DNA from: RGIG8597 sp045133795
Lineage (GTDB): Bacteria; Spirochaetota; GWE2-31-10
Length of the DNA: 29,137 nt
Reading direction: 5' to 3'
Assembly (NCBI GenBank): GCA_045133795.1
Contig: JBGUUT010000129.1
Location: 1-29,137 of the forward strand
Below the pieces are notes generated by a model. It saw only the letters and a list, made by a program, of their open reading frames with translations. It was not told the DNA's origin and made no database searches. This document shows positions 25,014 through 29,137 of this stretch, in pieces. How positions within the stretch are numbered: position 1 is the first letter of the stretch; each line of letters begins with the position of its first letter. Both the position numbers and the translations under genes were made by a program.

Positions 25014-26549
25014 TTGGACAGATTAAGTGGTATTTTGATTCATCCTACTTCTTTTCCCGGAAAATATGGATGTGGAGACTTAGGAGAAGGTGCTTATAAA
25101 GTAATTGATACTTTAAAAGCTGCCGGACAGAAAATTTTGCAGATTTTGCCGTTGGGACCTACAGGTTTCGGTGATTCACCTTATCAGGCTTTTTCAGCTT
25201 TTGCAGGAACTCCTTATATCATCAGTTTTGATAAATTAATCGAAGACGGTTATTTGACTGCTGAAGATTTAAATGACTACCCTGCTTTTGATGCTGCAAA
25301 AGTTGATTACGGAATGATTTATGTAGAAAACTTCAAAGTTCTTCGTAAAGCATTTGCTAAATTTCAAGCTATTAATAAAGAGAAAAAAAGAAAACCTGCA
25401 GCTTTTACAAAATTTTGCAAGGAAAATGCTTGGCTTGAAGATTATGCAACTTTTATGGCTATAAAAGACAGCAAGAACGGTTGCAGTTGGGATTTATGGG
25501 AAGAAGAACTTCGTACAAGAAGTAACATGAAGTTGTCTGCAGAAGTAAAAAATGATGTAGATTTCTATAAATTTGTACAATGGATTTTCTTTAAACAATG
25601 GAGTGAATTCAAGAAGTACGCTAATAAAAACGGTATTAAGATTGTAGGTGATGCTCCGATTTTTGTTTCTTATGACAGTTCAGATGTTTGGGCTAATCAA
25701 CATTTATTCCATTTATCACCGGACGGAAAACCGCAAATTGTAGCCGGAGTTCCGCCTGATTATTTCTCAGCTACAGGTCAGCTTTGGGGAAATCCTCACT
25801 ATAATTGGGAAGAAATGGCAAAAGACGGCTACCAATGGTGGGTAGACAGAATGACAAATCTATTGAAACTTGTAGATTGCGTTCGTGTTGACCATTTCAG
25901 AGGTTTTGAAGCTTATTGGGAAGTAAAATATGGTGAACCGACAGCTCAAAACGGTCATTGGGTAAAAGCTCCGGGAATGCAGTTATTCTCAAGATTTAAA
26001 GAAGTTTTCGGAGAATCTTTGGCTGAAAATATTATTGCAGAAGATTTGGGAATTATTACAAAAGAAGTAACAGAACTTCGTGATACATTTAATTTCCCTG
26101 GTATGAAAATCTTTGAATTTGCTCCGTTTGATATGAACGGAATGTATACAAATGATGACGGACAAGTTGTTCCTAATCATACTGCTCCGTATTTACCTAG
26201 TAACTATCCTGAAAATTGTATTGCTTATCCGGGAACTCATGATAACGATGTAATTTTGGGTTGGTTTAATGATGCAGATGATAAAGCTAAAGGCGATATT
26301 CTAAATTATTTACAGACTGATTATGAACATCTTAATGAAGCTATTATCAATAGATTGCTTGAGTCAAAAGCAAAAACGGTTGTTTTCATGATGCAAGATG
26401 TTTTAAGATTGGGAACAGAATGTAGAATGAATAAGCCGGGAACTTCAGGTTCTCACAATTGGTCATGGCGTTTGACTTATGATTTACTTGAAAACAGTAA
26501 AGATAAATTTGCTTCATTGGCAGAAGCTACTAAGAAGGCTGGAAGATAA
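25014..26549 (+). CDS. malQ: 4-alpha-glucanotransferase (amylomaltase, GH77)
   Basis: Transfers 1,4-alpha-glucan segments between oligosaccharides and releases glucose, in maltodextrin or glycogen use. GH77 signatures in order: GILIHPTSFPGKYGCGDLG, QILPLGPTGFGDSPYQAFSA, IVGDAPIFVSYDSSDVWAN, the nucleophile segment VDCVRVDHFRGFEAYW, the acid/base segment IIAEDLGIITKEV and the transition-state stabiliser YPGTHDNDVILGWF. The three catalytic acidic residues are present. The best start is TTG 25014 (511 residues), six bases after AAGGAG; a reading from TTG 24999 would swallow that site. Its stop TAA shares one base with the rpe start, so the two are translationally coupled. Confidence 0.96.
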   Translation: MDRLSGILIHPTSFPGKYGCGDLGEGAYKVIDTLKAAGQKILQILPLGPTGFGDSPYQAFSAFAGTPYIISFDKLIEDGYLTAEDLNDYPAFDAAKVDYGMIYVENFKVLRKAFAKFQAINKEKKRKPAAFTKFCKENAWLEDYATFMAIKDSKNGCSWDLWEEELRTRSNMKLSAEVKNDVDFYKFVQWIFFKQWSEFKKYANKNGIKIVGDAPIFVSYDSSDVWANQHLFHLSPDGKPQIVAGVPPDYFSATGQLWGNPHYNWEEMAKDGYQWWVDRMTNLLKLVDCVRVDHFRGFEAYWEVKYGEPTAQNGHWVKAPGMQLFSRFKEVFGESLAENIIAEDLGIITKEVTELRDTFNFPGMKIFEFAPFDMNGMYTNDDGQVVPNHTAPYLPSNYPENCIAYPGTHDNDVILGWFNDADDKAKGDILNYLQTDYEHLNEAIINRLLESKAKTVVFMMQDVLRLGTECRMNKPGTSGSHNWSWRLTYDLLENSKDKFASLAEATKKAGR

Positions 26550-27202
26550 TGGCATTATTATCCCCTTCTTTGTTGTCCGCTGATTTTTTTGAATTGGGAA
26601 ATGAAATTACAAATGCTGTAAAATGCGGTGCAGATTGGTTGCATATCGATGTAATGGATTTACATTTTGTACCTCAATTAACTTTTGGTGCAAAGATTGT
26701 GCAAGATATAAAAAAGCACGGTAATTATTTTTGTGATGTTCATTTGATGGTTACTAATCCGCAAGATCATATAATGCCGTTTATTAAAGCGGGAGCGGAT
26801 TTGATAAACTTTCATCATGAAGCAGCAATTCATGCAGATAGAATGATTACTCAGATTCATGAGAATGGGAAATTAGCCGGTGTAACTATAAACCCTACTA
26901 CATCCGTAGAGGCGATAAAATGGTATTTACCGCTTGTAGATTTAGTTCTCGTGATGAGTGTTAATCCCGGATTTTCCGGACAGTCATGTTTGGATTATAC
27001 TTTTGAAAAAATCGCAGAGCTTGATGAACTTCGAAAGAAGAATGGTTATAATTACAAGATTGAAATTGACGGCGGAATTTCGAAATCTAATGTTGAGAAA
27101 GTTTTGAATTTAGGATGTGACGTGGTTGTTGCGGGTTCAGGATTTTTTGGACAGGATGAAAATGGCAGAAAAGAATTTGCCTCAATGATTCATGGAAAAT
27201 AA
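26549..27202 (+). CDS. rpe: Ribulose-phosphate 3-epimerase
   Basis: Interconverts ribulose 5-phosphate and xylulose 5-phosphate in the pentose phosphate pathway, using a metal-bound TIM barrel. Visible motifs: LLSPSLLSADF with the substrate serine, the metal site WLHIDVMD, CDVHLMVTNP, INFHHEA, VLVMSVNPGFSGQ and the second catalytic aspartate in IEIDGGISKSN, then VVVAGSGFF for phosphate binding. The length of 217 residues is standard. The loop after the first aspartate reads DLHFVPQLTFG instead of the usual DGHFVPNITIG, a minor variation. ATG 26549 overlaps the last base of the malQ stop, so it completes the FHA-malQ-rpe operon. Confidence 0.96.
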   Translation: MALLSPSLLSADFFELGNEITNAVKCGADWLHIDVMDLHFVPQLTFGAKIVQDIKKHGNYFCDVHLMVTNPQDHIMPFIKAGADLINFHHEAAIHADRMITQIHENGKLAGVTINPTTSVEAIKWYLPLVDLVLVMSVNPGFSGQSCLDYTFEKIAELDELRKKNGYNYKIEIDGGISKSNVEKVLNLGCDVVVAGSGFFGQDENGRKEFASMIHGK

Positions 27203-27205
27203 TCT

Positions 27206-27251
27206 TTCCTTATAAGGAACAAAACCGGTATCTTTAGATACCGGTTTTTTT
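27206..27251 (+). terminator. Intrinsic terminator after rpe, preceded by a short palindrome
   Basis: A perfect 13-bp inverted repeat AAAACCGGTATCT/AGATACCGGTTTT (27221-27248), with the T-run of its right arm continuing to 27251, ends the FHA-malQ-rpe unit. Just before it, 27206-27219 is a perfect 14-bp palindrome, TTCCTTATAAGGAA, which could form an extra small hairpin. Confidence 0.88.
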
Positions 27252-27292
27252 ATGATGAAGTAATTTATTAGAAATATAAAAAATGATATGTT

Positions 27293-27348
27293 AAAAAAAG
27301 CACAGCTTCGTGATTCCTAAAAAAAATTAATGACTGTACTTTTTTTTT
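27293..27348 (+). terminator. Second terminator-like hairpin in the leader of the transporter gene
   Basis: Left arm AAAAAAAGCACAG (27293-27305) pairs with CTGTACTTTTTTT (27334-27346) with a single C-A mismatch, and ends in nine T's. It sits 45 bases before the transporter start. It could back up the rpe terminator or act as an attenuator if a promoter lies just upstream (TATAAA at 27275-27280 is a candidate -10). Confidence 0.55.
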
Positions 27349-27393
27349 ATGGTAATAGTAGAGACCAAACGTAAAAACAGAATGAGGTATTTT

Positions 27394-28791
27394 ATGGAAA
27401 AACATTCAAAACAACGAAGCTCTTTTACAAACTCTGTAGGCTTCGTTTTAGCTGCAGCCGGAAGTGCTGTCGGGCTTGGGAATATTTGGCGTTTCCCATA
27501 TCTTGCAGCAAAAGACGGTGGTGGTTTATTTCTTTTAGTGTATGTAATACTTGCTGTTACATTTGGTTTTGCACTTTTAATTACAGAAATTGCAATCGGA
27601 AGAAAGACTCAAGAAAGTTCATTAACAGCATATAAAAAGATAAATTCAAAATGGGGCTTTTTAGGTTTTATATCTTTTATTGTTCCGTTTATTATTTATC
27701 CGTATTATTGTGTAATCGGCGGTTGGGTAATGAAATACATGTTTGCATATTTGGCATTTCAGGGACAAGTCACTGCAACAGATGGATTCTTTTCCGGTTT
27801 TATTACAGCTCAATGGCAACCTATTTTTTATACAGTTTTATTTGCTGCATTTGCATTTTTTATTGTTTACAAAGGTGTGGAACATGGAATTGAAAAATAT
27901 TCGAAGATGTTAATGCCGATTCTTTTGGTAATTGTAATCTTTATTGCTGTTTACTCATTGTTTATCAAACATACGGATGCCGACGGTATTACCAGAACAG
28001 GCTGGCAAGGTGCTGCGATTTACTTTATACCGAGTTTTGAAGGGTTAACCATACAAAAGTTTTTAAACATAATTATGGATGCAATGGGACAGCTTTTTTA
28101 CTCATTGTCAATCGCTATGGGGATTATGGTAACTTATGGTTCTTATATGAAAAAGAGTGAAAATCTTGTAAAGTCTGTGAATCATATCGAAATCTTTGAT
28201 ACAGGGTTTGCAATTCTTGCAGGTATGATGATTATTCCGGCAGTGTTTGCTTTTTCGGGAACTGAAGGAATGTCTGCCGGTCCAGGGCTTATGTTTATTA
28301 CTTTACCTAAGATTTTTAAATCACTTGGTGGATTCGGGGATTTTATCGGATTGATTTTCTTTGTAATGGTTTTATTTGCAGCATTGACATCATCAGTTTC
28401 TATTTTGGAAGCAATTTCTGCCGGTATGATGGATCATTTTAAATGGAGTAGAAAAAAAGCTACACTTGTAATGGCTGGAAGTACTTTCTTAATTTCAATT
28501 ATTGTATGTCTTGGTTACAACGTATTCTATTTTGAACACACACTTCCAAACGGTTCTGTTGCTCAGATATTGGATATTTTCGATTATGTAAGTAATACAG
28601 TTTTAATGCCTATTGTAGGAATCTTGACTTGTATACTCATCGGATGGGTTGCAAAACCAAAAACTGCAATTGAAGAAATTACGTTTAACGGCGAAAAATT
28701 CGGCAGAAAAACTCTTTATATTGTGATGATAAAGATTTTAGCTCCGATTTTCTTGTTTGTTATTCTTTTGACCGGTTTAGGTTTAGTTTAG
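27394..28791 (+). CDS. Sodium-dependent transporter of the neurotransmitter:sodium symporter family
   Basis: A 465-residue inner-membrane protein of the NSS (SNF, LeuT-fold) family, which couples Na+ entry to uptake of amino acids or related compounds. The hallmark first helix VGFVLAAAGSAVGLGNIWRF carries the unwound sodium-binding segment. I count 11 hydrophobic helices, as in the bacterial MhsT/Tyt1 type, rather than the 12 of LeuT. Helix 6 (MDAMGQLFYSLSIAMGIMV) has the second unwound region and helix 8 the Ser-rich LFAALTSSVSILEAIS sodium-site segment. The substrate cannot be told. ATG 27394 follows GAGG by six bases and gives the normal short N-terminus; ATG 27349 adds 15 residues and overlaps the hairpin. 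It is a single-gene unit ended by a strong terminator. Confidence 0.93.
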   Translation: MEKHSKQRSSFTNSVGFVLAAAGSAVGLGNIWRFPYLAAKDGGGLFLLVYVILAVTFGFALLITEIAIGRKTQESSLTAYKKINSKWGFLGFISFIVPFIIYPYYCVIGGWVMKYMFAYLAFQGQVTATDGFFSGFITAQWQPIFYTVLFAAFAFFIVYKGVEHGIEKYSKMLMPILLVIVIFIAVYSLFIKHTDADGITRTGWQGAAIYFIPSFEGLTIQKFLNIIMDAMGQLFYSLSIAMGIMVTYGSYMKKSENLVKSVNHIEIFDTGFAILAGMMIIPAVFAFSGTEGMSAGPGLMFITLPKIFKSLGGFGDFIGLIFFVMVLFAALTSSVSILEAISAGMMDHFKWSRKKATLVMAGSTFLISIIVCLGYNVFYFEHTLPNGSVAQILDIFDYVSNTVLMPIVGILTCILIGWVAKPKTAIEEITFNGEKFGRKTLYIVMIKILAPIFLFVILLTGLGLV

Positions 28792-28805
28792 TCAATTAGT
28801 ATGAT

Positions 28806-28852
28806 AAAAAAATACGCTTGTTAATCGATAAGATTTCAAGCGTATTTTTTTT
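28806..28852 (+). terminator. Intrinsic terminator of the transporter gene
   Basis: A perfect 15-bp inverted repeat (core TACGCTTG/CAAGCGTA, 28806-28820 with 28837-28851) with a 16-base loop and a terminal T-run. The A-rich left side also allows function on the minus strand. Confidence 0.88.
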
Positions 28853-28855
28853 AGA

Positions 28856-28904
28856 TTGTAGTAACGATACTGTACGTATTTTATAAAAAAAATCTGTACT
28901 ACAA
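28856..28904. repeat. Imperfect inverted repeat between the terminator and the tandem array
   Basis: TTGTAGTA (28856-28863) and TACTACAA (28897-28904) are exact reverse complements flanking a 33-bp AT-rich segment that itself holds ATAC...GTAT pairing. The purpose is unknown. The rest of 28792-28930 contains only the terminator and no gene. Confidence 0.4.
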
Positions 28905-28930
28905 CAAATAAGCCTTTCACTGCAACAGTC

Positions 28931-29137
28931 TGTTCCATTTAGTTGGAACACATTGTTTCATTTAGCTGGAACACATCATTCCATTTAGCTGGAACACATC
29001 GTTCCATTTAGCTGGAACACATTTATTCCATTTAGCTGGAACACATCATTCCATTTAGCTGGAACACATCGTTCCATTTAGCTGGAACACATCGTTCCAT
29101 TTAGCTGGAACACTTCTTTCCATTTAGCTGGAACACA
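28931..29137. repeat. Tandem array of nine 23-bp dyad repeats, running off the window
   Basis: Nine consecutive units begin at 28931, 28954, 28977, 29000, 29023, 29047, 29070, 29093 and 29116. Most are 23 bp, one is 24, and the last is cut by the window edge. The core of each is TTCCATTTAGCTGGAACA, an inverted repeat TTCCA/TGGAA around TTTAGC. Variation is concentrated in the two or three bases between cores (CG, CA, TG, TTA). The first unit has TTTAGT and a 7-bp arm, TGTTCCA/TGGAACA. The second has TTTCA, which keeps a G-U wobble. As 23 is not a multiple of three and each unit carries TAG on one strand and TAA on the other, no frame stays open, so it is non-coding. Confidence 0.93.

Noticed and set aside
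27349..27393. Transporter start at ATG 27349
   Set aside because: The ATG overlaps the T-run of the hairpin and the extra 15 residues are highly charged. ATG 27394 has GAGG at good spacing and fits the family.
28931..29137. CRISPR array
   Set aside because: Units are contiguous 23-bp repeats with only two or three variable bases between cores. There are no spacers of 25-40 bp and no cas genes.
28931..29137. Coding tandem repeat (repetitive peptide)
   Set aside because: The 23-bp period shifts frame every unit and each unit carries TAG on one strand and TAA on the other, so all six frames close.

Overview
The window reads as a chromosomal segment of a low-GC, host-associated spirochaete, most likely a Treponema. 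This is inferred from the low GC of most genes, the protein families present (FHA protein, cyclic-nucleotide-binding regulator, TPR lipoproteins, a eukaryote-like phosphofructokinase) and the general flavour of the proteins; no database search was possible. It is mostly housekeeping DNA. There is no sign of a prophage, an insertion sequence, a CRISPR array or a restriction system.

Layout. 1-2.4 kb (+): the 3' end of mutS2 (Smr domain), a TPR lipoprotein and a protein with two cyclic-nucleotide-binding domains, closed by a bidirectional terminator. 2.5-12.6 kb (-), read from the right: a GSCFA-family protein, a YibE/F membrane protein, a UvrD/PcrA-type helicase and a family-2 glycosyltransferase form one tightly spaced run; then ftsK with its own likely promoter and terminator, then coaBC. 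12.9-15.7 kb (+): a class A penicillin-binding protein behind a strong promoter. 15.7-17.0 kb (-): rlmB and an unrecognised 176-residue protein, nearly contiguous. 17.1-21.7 kb (+): an SH3-like lipoprotein overlapping folP, a CAT-anticodon tRNA that looks like tRNA-Ile2, hisI, pyrF and a phosphofructokinase. 21.7-24.25 kb (-): clpB. 24.35-28.8 kb (+): tRNA-Leu(CAA), then an FHA protein, malQ and rpe as an apparent operon, then an 11-helix sodium:neurotransmitter-symporter-family transporter. 28.9 kb to the end: a tandem array of 23-bp dyad repeats that runs off the window.

Together the genes cover envelope growth (PBP1A, FtsK, lipoproteins), central sugar metabolism (phosphofructokinase, amylomaltase, ribulose-phosphate epimerase), nucleotide, cofactor and histidine biosynthesis (pyrF, hisI, folP, coaBC), protein quality control (clpB), DNA and RNA maintenance (mutS2, helicase, rlmB) and sensing (cyclic-nucleotide and FHA proteins). 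Intrinsic terminators are unusually easy to see, and most transcription-unit boundaries can be drawn from them.

The least explained items are the 23-bp dyad repeat array at the right edge, the cyclic-nucleotide protein that combines one intact and one degenerate sensor domain with a TPR-like linker and a worn Crp-type helix-turn-helix, and the 176-residue gene upstream of rlmB.
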